Origin: Cristatella mucedo
Taxonomy: Eukaryota; Bryozoa; Phylactolaemata; Cristatellidae
Length of the DNA stretch: 64,000 nucleotides
Reading direction: 5' to 3'
Assembly: GCA_009760855.2 (NCBI GenBank)
Contig: WPIO01000014.1
Span: 3,836,501 to 3,900,500, forward strand
In this document: positions 1 through 12,018 of the stretch, piece by piece
How the letters are laid out: every line of letters begins with the position of its first letter
How positions within the stretch are numbered: position 1 is the stretch's first letter
The notes under the pieces: model-generated
Databases searched by the model: none
What the model was told of the DNA's origin: nothing
Seen by the model: the letters and a program-made list of their open reading frames with translations, nothing else
Made by a program: the position numbers and the translations under genes

Positions 1-2
1 TG

Positions 3-377
3 CACTACCGAGTGGCAGGCGCCGGGCCGGCCGCCGACAGGGCGTCCGTCACGCTCGCCGACCTGTTCGCCGCCCTCGAGTCGCTGCGGACTGAGTTCCA
101 GCTGGAAGACTACTCGGTGTGTCAGACGAGCCTCGATCACGTGTTCGTCCGCTTCGCCAGTCGGCAGGTGGACGTGCTGGCAGCCGCGGACGGCAGCACG
201 GGCGCTGCATCCACCGGAGGAAGCGCCGGTGGCAACCGGCTGCACGTAGACGAGGATGCCATCGACGGAGGAGGTGGCACAGCGGCGGCGTATCAGGATT
301 CGGGCATTTCAGATCGAGTGAGCCTTGCTGGCAGCATGCTGAGCAACGTCGATAGCCAAATGAACCTGATAGTGTGA
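3..377 (+). CDS. ABCA-family ABC transporter, C-terminal end (partial)
   Basis: The reading frame is open from the window edge to TGA at 375-377, so only the C-terminal ~124 residues of a larger protein are here. The stretch LADLFAALESL followed by LEDYSVCQTSLDHVF is the typical tail after the second nucleotide-binding domain of ABCA full transporters, which move lipids or sterols across membranes by ATP hydrolysis. The last ~70 residues after FASRQ are Gly/Ser/Ala-rich and not conserved. The catalytic Walker motifs must lie left of the window. The A-subfamily assignment is fairly sure; the exact paralogue cannot be told. Confidence 0.85.
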   Translation, partial: HYRVAGAGPAADRASVTLADLFAALESLRTEFQLEDYSVCQTSLDHVFVRFASRQVDVLAAADGSTGAASTGGSAGGNRLHVDEDAIDGGGGTAAAYQDSGISDRVSLAGSMLSNVDSQMNLIV

Positions 378-1529
378 GCAGTTTCGGTTCGCTCCTCTAC
401 GCATCTCCTTATTCTGTCTAGCACAGGGGGGGGGGTGGCGGGGCGGTAGTGTGCGGCTAATGCTCGCCATGACAGATGTGCTGACTTGGTAATTTGTGCA
501 ATGTCTCTCGTGCATATGATTGTTTTTTGCTTACACTAATCTCTTTTAACATGTAGGCTATTCGAGAACTGTTTGGCTCGGGCTTCTGCCACTGCTGCTG
601 CGTGTTGGCTGCAGCAAGAGTGGCTCTTGTGCATGCGAGTGGCAAGCTTTTGCGTGCACGCCGGTGACATTCCTAAATTTGTGCCTGCTTGCCTTTTGCC
701 TTCGATTTCAGTGTGCTCAAACACAACGAACCATGTACCTGACGGTAATGTGATCCCATACCCTGTCTCATTTGTCGTGGCTGTGATACGTCTCACTCAT
801 TCTAAGGCAGACAGCACGTGGTTCACTGCACTGTTTTGCTTCCTGTAGCATGTGCTCCTTTAAAGACTGTGACCAATGCTAATTTAGTGGTGTGATATTT
901 CGCTGATGTCAATAAATTGATCTGCTATTTGCTTAACGTGCATGCGACCCGGCCATTCTCAGAGAATGCCCTGCCACCGTATTCGGGAGCCACTACATAT
1001 CTGTGCTGCCGATCTGGCTGTAGAATAGTTGTGCTTAGTTGCTGCTGCTGCATGGCCGCCACGGCTTGTGCTCATTGTGTGCTGGTTACTGTGTATCCGA
1101 TCGGCAGCAGCTACGGCGATGCCATTGCCGTGCTGCCGTCTCCTTGCAGCTGACCGTTAGTGGCAACCTGCTGGCTGGCTGTCTGCTTGCCATCGGCTAC
1201 AAAGTGCGGCCAGATGTGTGGCAATCTGGGTGCTTGCTGACGCTGCCAATCCCGAGTCACCTTTCACTTAGATTATCACCAACAGCAAAAGCTTATCACT
1301 GGCCTCTCCGGTAGATTTATCAGATCTTCCACTGGTTTTCTCGTGAGCGCAAAACTGCTGCATCGTCCTCTCACGTGCAGCTCCTTGTGGAAAAAGCTGT
1401 GCCGACATTTTTGTCTGCCCGGCTCTCTTTTGGCGTATTTCCTGGGTGCTTGCTTACAGTTTCGTACAGTTCACACGGTGATCTGTGTGTTTACTTTTGC
1501 CTAATTGATACAGAGTCACTTGAAGTCGT
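378..1529. other. ABCA 3' UTR and downstream non-coding DNA
   Basis: There is a G-run near 427-436 and the polyA signal at 911. Short open frames occur in several phases but none has coding-like composition or splice sites that I trust. Nothing else is recognised. Confidence 0.4.
911..916 (+). promoter_or_regulatory. AATAAA polyadenylation signal, likely of the ABCA gene
   Basis: A canonical AATAAA lies 534 bases after the ABCA stop codon, on the same strand, with no better gene in between. This fits a 3' UTR of about 0.55 kb. Only the hexamer is seen; cleavage is inferred. Confidence 0.45.
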
Positions 1530-1775
1530 GCTATATCGGTCGGTAGAAAGTTTCAGCCTTAGGTGCATACTAACTAAAGGTTGCACAGTCTCCAGTGCTC
1601 TTGAGATTTGCTTGAGGCGCAGGCAAATCACCCGATTCAGGAGAGTGGATGGGATGGTTTCGAGGGGATACCCGAAGCGTAATTAGTTCAGATCGGCTAG
1701 CCAGAGCAAGAGGATGGATGCACCCAAAAATGAGCGACAGGACCTTGGAGTAATGCTAAGTATAATAATCATAAT
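1530..1775 (-). repeat. degenerate L2-like LINE fragment (C-terminal region)
   Basis: The text tcggtagaaagttt..., the purine-rich ggatgggatgg block and caggaccttggagt match, in the same order and on the same strand, the remnant at 5945-6345 and more distantly the antisense of the LINE A C-terminal region at 16.4-16.6 kb. It is an old, frameshifted copy. Confidence 0.35.
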
Positions 1776-3119
1776 GGTTTTAAGCTCACCTTTCTTTAGT
1801 CAATGGAAGTATGCAATCGTACAATGCTCGTGTTGAGGCTTTCTCCTCTCCGCTTGGCTACCTACACACGTGGGTGCAAGCCCTACGACCCCCACCGTTG
1901 CCCCCACTCACAAGCTGCAGCCGAACTGCCCCAGCGACCCTGCTAGCCTCCATCAAAAAGTGCCTGCTCCAGATTGGGACAAACATCCTGGTAGGCTGTT
2001 CGGCATGGATAATGAGTCTTAAGCTCGGTTGCCCCTCCCTAAACCTGGGGGGACCTACAATGCTTCGAAGAAGCTAATGGGCCACTGCTTCCGGGTCACC
2101 TGCAGGCCTTCAAGCCCCATCCTACAGCCTGTTGGCTATTCGCCTGGTCACATGCCTTCCGCTGCTCGTCCTATCCTGCCTTGCTTGACCGTGGCCAAAT
2201 GTTCATAGGGGTGGGACCGATTTCTGCTTACCTCCATATAAAATATATCAAAGTATGTCGGAGAACGTACTCTATAATCTCTGCATCTGTACACTGCGAT
2301 ACAGCTATCAAAACCAAAATGGGCTTTATTTTCAGATTAGCAACACGCCCCAAAACTAAATAGATGGGAGGGCCTGCACTGCATCGTCCTAATATATATA
2401 TGACTGTGCAAAAAGATGGCACTCCTAATGCTCCATTCCCTTCCAAGAACTGAGGCATGAAAACACCATACGATCACATCTGGACGGACGAATGTCAGAG
2501 GCTGTAGACCAGTTAGCGGGTGGGTAAATGTAGGGCTGGAAGCAATCGACAAACAGCCTACTAAAGTAGGTGATCGCTTTGCTGCAGGGCCAACTATGTG
2601 TACACAGGCTTTTGCCACTGTCACTGTCTTTTTGCTCTGCATATTTAACGACAAAACGAAAAACCTTTGGTGTTTTGCTGATTGCTCGAGTGTAGTTTTC
2701 TGTTTATGTAGTTTCTCATTAAGTGTGTAAGCAGAAAACATTACAACACCCATTAAAAATGTAAGAAAAACACCAAGGAAGTCGACATTCACCCACCAAT
2801 TCCGTAGTTTTACTTTCTGTCACATTCGCATATACTTATTTTTTCAGGCTTAATAGCCGTTTTCTTCTTTTCAATACGATTCGAACATATATGGACGATA
2901 GTAGTTAGTTGGACGTTCGACAGCTCTGCTACCCATCATTCATCGGCACACAACCATGCCCGATCAACCCCTGTAATAAGCAAGGATTGCTAGTAAGTTA
3001 GTTAATCAGCAAGTCCAGCACAGTCACTGACATGACACTTACATTATGTCCGGTATGTTCTTTGTAGTGCTATTACAACGGTACAACAATGATAGTGCAG
3101 TGTCCAAATTGTGTGGTGA
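1776..3119. other. no gene recognised
   Basis: AT-rich intergenic DNA. A 151-codon minus frame at 2337-2792 has a possible hydrophobic N-terminus but no family resemblance and no supporting splice or promoter signal, so it is not called. Confidence 0.3.
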
Positions 3120-3212
3120 GATAATTTACTACTACTACTAATAATAATAATGCACTTGATAAAGCGCCCTCAGAGAACTCAATCTTTTTCTAGGCACTTT
3201 ACATTTGCCGGT
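3120..3212 (-). repeat. LINE family A 3' tail (hairpin plus ATT repeat)
   Basis: Read on the minus strand this is caaatgtaaagtgcctag, then a purine loop, then gagggcgctttatcaag, ending in an ATT repeat. It is the 3' terminus of the family A LINE with nothing of the coding part, i.e. a heavily 5'-truncated insertion or a tail-bearing SINE remnant. Confidence 0.6.
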
Positions 3213-4434
3213 TTGCATATGTAGTTGCACCATGCACTCTCATTGTTGAAATTGAACCTTTACTGAGCTTGCCTGTGATAATCGATGGATAATTCAGAAA
3301 TAGAATCTGACTTGATTCTTCATCGGGGGTGTACTGTGTAGCTAATACAAATTTAAGGACGGACAGCATGTCTGTACATTCCATTTCAGTATACGAAACT
3401 CGATGCTGATTTGCTACCCGGTGCTGATGAATTAATTTCCTATAACTAGATTTATGTTCGTTTTAAGACAAAGTTATTAAATACGATTTTGAAATACGTT
3501 TTTATTTTTCTTCCGATGCAGGTTTTGCTCCATTAACTAAGAACTATATGCTTGCTACTTAGTGGGGCAGGTTCACCTGCTAGGTCAGCAGTCACTCAGT
3601 TCCACCTTTCAAAGCCCAGTGGGAGTTTTCCGTGATTTTTCACGGGTGCAAAGTAATTTCTGTATAAAACCTGTGATTTCTATCCACCATTGTGGACCGG
3701 CGAGTTTTCACAGCAATGAATTGGGAACAAAATGGAGTGAAGTGCAGCCATGCATCGGTCAATGTACTTTAGGCACAAAGCACTTGATAACTAAATAGTG
3801 GTGGCAGCACAGTTCATTTAAGTAGGGCGAGTCGTTTAAATGTCTGTGACAGAGTTTCCGAAGAGTTGGTGAACTCGGTGGAGGCTACTGCACAGTAGCT
3901 CACCTACCTATCACGATGAATGATGCCTCTCAGCTAAAGACCGTGTAAGCTCACACCAACTTGGTGCATGGGCATCGAAAAATAAAAATATGATAGATTG
4001 GTACCTGGAAACCCCACCTGCCAAAATCAGCTACACAAGTTATCAGCCTCAGTCATAACAGATCTTTACGAAAGGCACCTTGGGGTTCGTGGCTACATGA
4101 CTCACGCAAACACTATGCTAGGCAGTTTATCCAGGTCATACACGGGTAAACTGCACATTGTCGGGAACACCCATTCACTCAGGATAACCAAGGAGTGCTT
4201 CATACCATGGTTAATCAGAAAAGTCATGCAGTTTTTAAAGTTGGATTTAGCAAGACAATGGACAGCCCATCCACGTTATTGAATGTCGAAAGCTATATAT
4301 CAGATTCTTCAAGTGACGAATCATTAATCACGAAGTGCTCCTGGCGGCATTTAAGCGCAATTGGCGTACACACATGCCCACACACGTGCGTACACACTCA
4401 TGCGCACACATGAATACACACTGTATACACGAGG

Positions 4435-4435
<1 letters not shown>
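3213..4435. other. no gene recognised
   Basis: AT-rich single-copy-like sequence with no coding frame above chance length and no repeat that I can match elsewhere in the window. Confidence 0.3.

Positions 4436-4522
<87 letters not shown>
4436..4522. repeat. (CA)n microsatellite
   Basis: About 87 bases of pure CA dinucleotide repeat, preceded by an imperfect CA-rich approach from about 4370. Reading frames through it are artefacts. Confidence 0.95.
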
Positions 4523-4525
<3 letters not shown>

Positions 4526-4956
4526 ATAATATGTTAAACATGATGTTGTATTAAGTGAAAATTGCAAACAAGAAGACTGCCCAGCGGTTTCTTTACTGCC
4601 AGTGGCTTCTGAAAAAATCCAACATTAATACCGATAGAAGATTTAGCTGAAGGCAGCATCCACAATAGACAACTCGATCAAAGCAACAACAAATTGCAGA
4701 AGAATTTAGGAAGGCGAATGCTGCAGCTGCAGCGGGGTCGGCTGACGGACTCTTTGGAATGATTTGGACGCTAATGCAGCATTCAACCTCGGGACACGAC
4801 CTGCCCGGGCAGACAAGCGCTGCTTATGCCGGATGGCATGCCGTTTAGTAAGCAGCTGCATCCACCGGTCTTCTTAACCGATCACAAGCAGCCAGCTGCT
4901 GGGGGACTTTCAGCCGCTCACGCATCTCGGCTGCCAGCATGAACACGTGGACATGA
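4523..4956. other. 3' flank of the transporter gene
   Basis: This is the expected 3' UTR and downstream region of the minus-strand transporter. I see no canonical AATAAA on the minus strand close to the stop. Confidence 0.3.
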
Positions 4957-5492
4957 CTAGTACACACGCAGCATGGCATTGATCAAAAGCACGCCGACGG
5001 TGCCTATAATCAGGGTGCTCGGGAAACCGTAGCGCAAGTACCGCCAGAACGTTAGCCGAAAGCCGGTCGTCTCCAGCGCTTTGCCAGCCACAATCAGATT
5101 GGCGACGCTTCCAAATAGTGTCAAGTTGCCGGCGATCGTGGCCGTCCACGAGATGTACAGCACCATGGCCAGCTGGTCTTGGCACGGCAGTAGCTGCTCC
5201 ATCAGCACGACAGTGAGCGGCACGTTGCTGAAGATGTTCGAGCCGACAGCGACGAACGTGCACAGCGCGGCCACCTCCCCGGCGCCTTTGAAGCTGGCAG
5301 ACATGAAGCCCATGCGGCCCCAAACATAGCGAGGGATGTGGGTGGCATTCAGACCACCGAGCCACACGAATATGCCCACAAACATGAGCAACACCGACCA
5401 GTCGACGAGTCGAACAATCTCGGCTGGGCTGCTGCGATTGATGCCAGCGTCCAGAGCCATGAGTACGATCGCACCACCCATGGGGACAAGGC
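4957..5492 (-). CDS. ArsB/NhaD-superfamily transporter, exon 2 (C-terminal half)
   Basis: The exon starts after TTGCAG (acceptor at 5493-5494) and ends with TAG at 4957-4959. It joins exon 1 in phase 1, giving the split codon of Gly390 in ...KFDMGLVPMGG. It encodes residues 390-567: several hydrophobic helices, the motif GSNIFSNVPLTVVLMEQ and then ATIAGNLTLFGSVANLIV, which mirror the two re-entrant Asn-rich motifs of this inverted-repeat permease fold. Residues after the last motif form a final helix and a short tail NAMLRVY. A frame that continues upstream of 5492 reads into the intron and is not coding. Confidence 0.85.
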
Positions 5493-5944
5493 CTGCAATA
5501 TTAGAGTGTGGGCGTGAGACTGTGGAGCTGCTTGGTGCTCTCGGCCCTTTGCAAACTCCAAGCAGCGCTTCGGGCCGACGCCTCGACGGCCGGCAGTGCA
5601 GCACATGCCCAACGTCCCAGCTGCTCTACATGGCATTAAGTGTGTGCACGACATTCATGTACTAGATAGTAATTAAAATGTCAAGAATAACGCCAATAAT
5701 AATGCGAATAGAAACAACGATGCAACTGCACAGTGTCTCCGGAGAACCAAATGTCATTCTTATGCGCTTTCTGTCTTTCTTGATGGAAAGGAAGTGTATG
5801 AGCTGATAACTGGCAATAACATACACACTTGCAGAACGACTGAGCACATAATTGTGCTTTGCAGGTATGCTGATGCTGTACACGTCTCTGCTAATACAAA
5901 TGTATTATTATCAAGGAAAATGCACTTGGATGGAGCAAATGCTG

Positions 5945-6345
5945 TGAACAACAGGTGGGTTTTTTAGCTGGCTTTTGAATGTCGTCAAGTCAGGTGATGT
6001 CACGTTATCAGTCGGTAGAGAGTTCTACGCTGTAGAACGCTTTGGATGCATAGGAACTTAAGGCACGATCGCTAACGAAGGATATTAGGTTGGTTAGAAG
6101 CACAGCTGTGTGACCCGGGTCAGAGGAGTGGGTGGGACGAGGAGAAGTCTGAGGATCAAGTATTTCAGATTAGTGCGCCAAAGGATGAATGTGTGGACAT
6201 CTTAAAGTGAGTGTCAGGACCTTGAAGTCGATGCAGTGTCTGGTGGAGAGGGAGCCAGTACTGGTCCGAAAGAATTGGAGTAATGAGGCAGTTTCGACGT
6301 TCGTGACAGGCACAACCCTAGCTGTCAAGTTTTGTATTATTCGCG
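5945..6345 (-). repeat. degenerate L2-like LINE fragment in transporter intron
   Basis: The minus-strand order of tagctggcttttgaatg, cagtcggtagagagttc, aaagtgagtgtcagg and ccttgaagtcgatgcag corresponds to the antisense of the LINE A C-terminal coding region. It is diverged and frameshifted. It lies in the transporter intron in the same orientation as the gene. Confidence 0.5.
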
Positions 6346-6659
6346 AGTGCCTTATTACATAGGCAGGAAGAGGTGTAAGGCGAGAGTTACCGAGATGAAA
6401 ATGTTTCTAATACAACACAAGTTTAGTAAGGTATGAGCTGGCCGCTCGCTGAGAACTAAAAAGGGGGATACTACTTAATAGCCTAGTTCAGAAGGCTTAT
6501 TCGAACTGCAATCCTACTTCACCGTCGACGGCGTGCCTTCGGTTTGTAAGCTGCCGAGACTGACTCGAGCTCACCCAGATAGCTCAGCATACTTATGTGG
6601 TATCACATGTGGCCATGCTCTTACTACCCCAGGCTGCCCACACATCAGGTTAATCTGCG

Positions 6660-6990
6660 AAGCATTTTTAAAGGACCCTCACCGGGCGAAGCACCTATAC
6701 AGCTCCCATTCATCTTATTAGGACAGCATTGAGTGGGTCCCTGTGATTCGTCCTTGATGTGCTTATGCGTGCTGACACTGTGCATGCTGCCACTAACCAC
6801 ATTTGCATGCTGACCCTGTGCATGTCACCCCTAACCATATTTTTCATTTCGTTTGTTTTTCAAGCATGATTTTACTTACCATTCAATTGCATTTCACTTT
6901 ACAGCAAATGTAAAGCGCCTAGAGAGAGAGAGAGAGATTAAGTTCTCTGAGGGCGCTTTATCAAGTGAATTATTATTATTATTATTATTA
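6660..6990 (+). repeat. LINE family A 3' end copy
   Basis: It begins near the last coding block (ggacagcattgagtgggtcc), runs through the 3' UTR shared with the copies at 21.2 and 27.5 kb, and ends with the hairpin AAAGCGCC...GGGCGCTTT (6914-6961) and an ATT repeat at 6969-6990. The hairpin loop has been expanded to a short GA repeat. It is antisense to the host transporter intron. Confidence 0.75.
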
Positions 6991-7434
6991 CTAGGCGTAC
7001 ATTATTATTTTCAGTAGCTGGAACTATGAACTCAGTTTGTGTACCTTATCATGGAGCTTCCAGCTGTTGTAATAATTTTAGTGTGATAACAAATGTGATA
7101 AATCATCGTGTAATTATTAAACCAAGTTTACAATGGTAGTGTATTTTTAGAATCACTGAAAACCATTGTATGCTGATTTTTAAGTGACGGTGATTGTGTA
7201 TCGCGCCTGTCAATTTCAATGTTCAGTCCTAGGCCAAAGCCCAAGCTGTGACCGAGCCTTTGGGTTGGCATTTCCTACAGATATTATCTCTCTTAAAGCC
7301 TAAAATACTTCTAATTCACTTTGCAGAAGTTTCTATGTTATCGTTGAAGCGTCAACGTGAGCTCCCTGGTGGAAGGGCTGCGAGGGAATACCAGCTAATC
7401 AAATCCTAACTATGGCTATGCTGGCTTAGAGTCA
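6991..7434. other. intron sequence, nothing recognised
   Basis: AT-rich intron DNA between two LINE remnants. No exon-like frame was seen. Confidence 0.3.
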
Positions 7435-8275
7435 ACACTGATGCAAGTGTATAACGACCTTCTCAGGAATGCTGACTTAGGTTGTAGATTCTGGGGATTT
7501 CTGCTGGATCTTTTGTCAGTGTTTCACAATAGCGATCTTAAACTCCTTCTTGAGAGGCTCTCATCTCGCCTGGGCAACACTGGCACTGCAACGGTTTAGG
7601 TACTGTCGCAGTGTGAGACTCCAGAGAATTGATGCCAGCAGACAATGGTCCTCTAGTGAGCCCTCAAATTATTGCATTGCTCCAGGGATCTGTTTTAGGT
7701 CCACTTCTTTTCACAATTTATAATCTCCCTCTTACCAGTATAATCGCCAAGCACAATCTAGGCTTTGATTGTTATGCAGAAGACACATTTACACCTGTGT
7801 CCTTCCAGCATGTCTCTCTCAAATCCCCTGCAGCAAGTATTGCTGACATCCACGCTTTGACGATAGCACACTTTCCCAAATTGAATGACGATAACAACCA
7901 ATTTAAGAGTTATATGCAACATTACTCAAAAAATGGAAAACTAACCTTCTAAGTGGGCTCGGCCAGAAAATCTACGGTAGCTCTGAATGCAATTTGAACG
8001 TCCTGTTCCAATGTAACCATTCACTGGACGACCGTATCAGCTCCAGAGTCAAGTTTGCCTACTTTCGGCTATGGGTGTGTGCATGCGAAAATTCCAGCCT
8101 GCTTTGAAAAGGATACCACAGTCAAGCTGATTCAAGCATTATGACATCTGGTCTACAAATTTGTAACTCACTACTCGCAGGTCTTGCAGCCTGTGCAATC
8201 ACATGCTAATAGTTAATACAAAACTCTGCATCTAGGCTTGTCTGTTGTCCTCCCCGGCTGCACTTTAGGACCCGG
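7435..8275 (+). repeat. degenerate L2-like LINE, reverse-transcriptase fragment
   Basis: Conceptual translation in broken frames shows LLDLLSVFHNSDLKLLLERL (equivalent of the RT block LLDLSAAFDTIDH), then GSVLGPLLFTIYNLPL, then GFDCYAEDTF in place of the YADD catalytic box, and later C-terminal blocks. Stops and frameshifts show it is dead. It lies antisense in the transporter intron, ending close to the exon 1 donor. Confidence 0.7.
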
Positions 8276-8360
8276 ATGAAGTAATTAACCTCCTAGAACA
8301 CGCCACAAAATGATCTTACTAAATGCAGAAAACAATTAAGTGCAGCTGGAGATGTCTTAC

Positions 8361-9528
8361 CCATATCAAATTTGGTATTCTCGGTGGATGCAAAGAATAA
8401 AGCCACCACAAGCAACATCGTAAGTCCAAGGAGAATTCGGAATGCCAGTTTCCTTCTACTCAGACCTCCCAGAGCCGTCTTCACGAGGTAGGCCTCCTGA
8501 AGCTCGTTTCCATCAGGCAGTTTCGCCTCGTCTGCAGGGAGGAAACAGGTCGGCTTCTTGGGCATCGATCCACCAGTCAGCTGGTTAGTGTACACAGGGT
8601 GCTCTCCGGGCTGTCCACACTCTTTATTATTTTTAGCCACGGCATCCACTTGAATAGCCGAATCAAGAAGTGGTATGTCAGTACGGACGCCCGAAGCTGT
8701 TCGTTCCACACGAGTGGACTCGTTAAGAGGATGCAGCCTGCGATTCTCAGCCTGTCGCTGGGAAAGCAGTCGTCGACAGAACAGAAGCATGCCTAAGTTT
8801 AGAATGTACCCAATGACTGCTGGAGGGCCAATGTACATGAGCGATGTTCTTAGATCGAACTGCGACAGCCGGAATTCGGGTTTGTCAGTGCGAGCTGCAA
8901 GAAGGGCGTTCTGCGGGTTACCAAACACGGTGGCTGAGCTGCCGATATTGGCAGACGTGGCGATGCCAAGCAAAAGAATCTCCACGTCGTAATCCTGCTG
9001 ATCGCTATTCTGAGCCTGCCACCACTTCAATGCCAATGGTGTTAAAACCACGCAGCATGCGTCGTTGGTGAACAGAGCAGAAAGAAGGAAACTCACTAAA
9101 GACAGTCTCCACAGGCATCTCCCGAATGACAATCCAGGCATCAGCACCTTGCTTAAAAGAACATCAATCAGATGCTCTCTCTCAAAATATTGGGAGAAAA
9201 GCATCATACCAAGAAGAAGGAATATCGTTCGCAGACTTTCTGGGCTACCCAAGATCACGTAAGCCTCGAGCTGACTTACGACACCTGAGCATACCATCAA
9301 AAATGCACCGATTAGGCACGCAGCAGCGCTGCCGATCGGATATCTTGGGAACTGGAACAAAACAAATGGCAATACCAAGAGAAACGAAATGCACCCCGAA
9401 ACCAGAGTGGGAGTGTCAGCCAAATTGTAGGTGATGTTATATGGTGAAGGCAGAAAGTCGGAAATATTGGACCCATTAACGGAGAGCACAGTCGCAGGAG
9501 CTGGAGATGCGCAGATATTATCCGCCAT
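8361..9528 (-). CDS. ArsB/NhaD-superfamily transporter, Lsi2-like, exon 1
   Basis: The protein of 567 residues (both exons) is a polytopic anion/metalloid or Na+/H+-type permease of the plasma or organelle membrane; the substrate is not determinable from sequence. I chose ATG at 9528-9526: it has G at -3 and +4 and is the first ATG after an in-frame TAG. Residues 1-35 are hydrophilic with three N-glycosylation sequons (N18, N21, N31), then helices at about 41-60, 65-85, 98-112 and 136-155. TND (154-156) and ATSANIGSSATVFGNPQNA (190-208) are the superfamily's first signature; the GNPQN form is that of Lsi2/ArsB-like members rather than the GDPPN seen in OCA2. A ~115-residue polar loop (255-370) separates the halves. 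The donor is GGTAAGAC at 8360. Only one intron is present. Confidence 0.88.
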
Positions 9529-10470
9529 TACCAAAAGACCGTAAGATTCGGCGGAGTTAAGTAACGGTATCAAATCCCAAAGCTAACTGACCCTGGCCGA
9601 GGGGCGGTGCAGACCGTCTCCGTCAGAGGGAAACTTTTTGCAGCTGTCCAGCAGCAGCAGCTTGGAGAGTCAAATAATCTCATACAAGTAATCGTATTCT
9701 GTGGCAGAGTCGTTAATTAAACCAGTTGCACGTGCAACAGCACGTCGCAAAGCCCCACGCGGCTAGCAAATGTAGGAGTCAGTACTCGCGGCTAGAGCAA
9801 CACCGGATACGGAACTGCAGCGATACTCCCAATGGGTGCGGTTCTTCCCACTTTTAACACATTCTTAGCTTACAATGAGTTTTTCAGTGTGTTACCACAG
9901 ATACTCAATTTTTTACATAAATTATGAATAGTTAGAAGTATAGTATAGTTAGAACTTTAACGATGAGAAGCTATGCAGAAAAGGAATGGAAGACTCGCTA
10001 GCCATAGACACGAAGGCATAAGGTGCAGGCAGATATTTTCTTCAAATGTAGTGGAAAACAAGACTGTTTTATTTGGTTGCTATATCTAGGTAGATTGAAC
10101 GAGAAATTTGGCCATGTACAACTTTTAATGGTTTGTTATATTATTAATTTTAATATAGAAACGAAAGCACATTTTGTTCAGGTTGCGGCAGCTTTTTCTG
10201 GCTGATTGAGTGCGGGCAGAGACGCTGTCTTACAAAACTGCTTAGATCTGAAAATCTGATTGGATAATTCAGAAGAATTTGCGCTAGAGTTTTGCTAATT
10301 TTCACGTGATTATATCTTTGTAACTACAGGTTATCTCGCAGAGTCGTACTCCTGGAGAAAAGCCGAGCTTACTTTGCACACGCATTTCAACGGTTGCCAA
10401 ATAGTAACCGAAACTAGGTGGTACGTGGTTTCCCTATAACCCCTTATTCCAATTAGAAAGGCACCTCGAC
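9529..10470. other. 5' flank of the transporter gene
   Basis: An in-frame TAG precedes the chosen start, and a possible acceptor GGTCAG lies just upstream of it on the minus strand, so a 5' UTR exon may sit further right. Otherwise AT-rich with no coding frame. Confidence 0.3.
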
Positions 10471-10479
10471 GCGTGGCTG

Positions 10480-11340
10480 TTTTTAAAGGCTAGCGTTGGG
10501 GAACGACAACTTTGCAAAGGAATGGCCCGCGGGAAAAGAGCGAGATCGCACAAACGCGGCGCAATTGGGTTTGATCGACGCTCTGGGAGAATGTCGTTGT
10601 GGAATGGGATACAAGCCTACTGCTGAAAACTTATTGGGGCCCTTTCTCCTTGCTTGGAGCCAGCCACTAGCTGCAGTCAACTACGCTAGTGCAGCGAGCT
10701 ATGCGCTTAGACGCAATAGAACAACGACAACTAATCCTGGAGGAGTATCCCAATATGCAGTATGAGTGGCCCGGGTATAGCGAGAAATGACCGAGCCCGC
10801 CCCCGCGACTCGCTCGGTGTTAGATCAATGACAACAAATTCTTGCGGAGAATTCCAATAGGCGCTGCTGGTGAGAAGCGGTATCCGGGTCGCCGCGGGAA
10901 CCGCAATCAGCTGGCGCGCGCGTACCGGCGTCGCCCAGGCCGAGCCTTGCCGGAAAGGGCGATCGATACCGAGCCGCGAACTCGCCCATGGTCAGTTCAG
11001 CGTTAATCCTACAACGCTTATTTAATGCGATTCCTGCGAAACCTCCCGAGGTCGAAACAGAGACAGGGAAGTAGTGAGCGGGAAATGGCGTGTGAGAGAT
11101 GCGAGAGTCGATAAGGACGCGGGCGTGCGGTATAGCGAGAGAGGACGTGGCACCGCACTGGACTCTGGGACGCAGGGGCAGACTGAGACGATCCGCCCAC
11201 GGTTCGAAAGCGTGGAAGAAAGCAAGCACTTTTTCCTTTGTCCTATTGCAATGCCGAACCGGAAAGGGAAAGGCGCGTAGCACCGCTGGCCGAGCGGCGC
11301 GGCCAACTTCCGAATGCCGATTCGGTTCGCTGGGTTCGTA
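10480..11340. promoter_or_regulatory. CpG-rich block, candidate promoter region
   Basis: GC and CpG content rise sharply against the AT-rich flanks, with many CG dinucleotides (for example around 10895-10990 and 11270-11330). It lies about 1 kb upstream of the transporter start on the side where its promoter should be. Open frames on both strands here follow from the high GC and show no family motif. Promoter role is inference. Confidence 0.35.
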
Positions 11341-11344
11341 ATAA

Positions 11345-12015
11345 GTAGCTCACCTCGTCCAGAGCGCGTGAGGCGCGATTTTACTTACCGTTACTAGGGT
11401 CGTTCGCTCGAATGGCACGCCCTGGATCGAGTCACTAGGCACCAATAAGGATTTTACCCGATTCTTATCGGCAGGTGGACAATGTCGCTGCGTGTCGAAA
11501 TGGCCGAAAAATGGGTCACAAATTTGATTGTTTATAAACTGTTGCCATTTCAAAGACAAACAAGTTAGAAATGCAATCCAGAGTTTTGACGATTGGCGTA
11601 TGGGCAATACAACATTAACAAATTATTTGGAAGACATGCTTACATCGGAAGTAGTATATCTACCTCACTAATATTAGCTTTGGTGAATATTAAGCCCGCG
11701 AAGAGATGTTGCTCCGGTGAACTTTTTAAATAACAGCTACTCAGCGCTATACGGATCCCAGACTCTCACTAAAAATTATGAAATATGCGTTGAATTTTGT
11801 AAAGAATGACGCTCCCGAGTTCAACTTTCCATCTGATGATTATAGCAATGCAAATGCGAAAACCCTAACCAGCTAACCCTAACCCCGGCCTCACGAGAAG
11901 AGCCTAGCTTCGGCGAACGGCCATGGCAGGCAATTCTTGCTTTATTTATTCGCTAGAAATAATTTTACATGTGTCGTGAAACGTTCCATTCCAGTCGGGC
12001 CAACCAGAAGTGAAT
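11345..12015. other. no gene recognised
   Basis: Mixed-composition DNA. A short, imperfect CCCTAA-like stretch is at 11864-11886. No coding frame with support. Confidence 0.3.
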
Positions 12016-12018
12016 AGC

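Noticed and set aside
2337-2792. 151-codon minus-strand open frame with hydrophobic start
   Set aside because: No family resemblance, no promoter or splice support; within chance for this much sequence.
11864-11886. CCCTAA-like motifs resembling telomere repeat
   Set aside because: Only two clean units with an interruption; too short to call an interstitial telomere.
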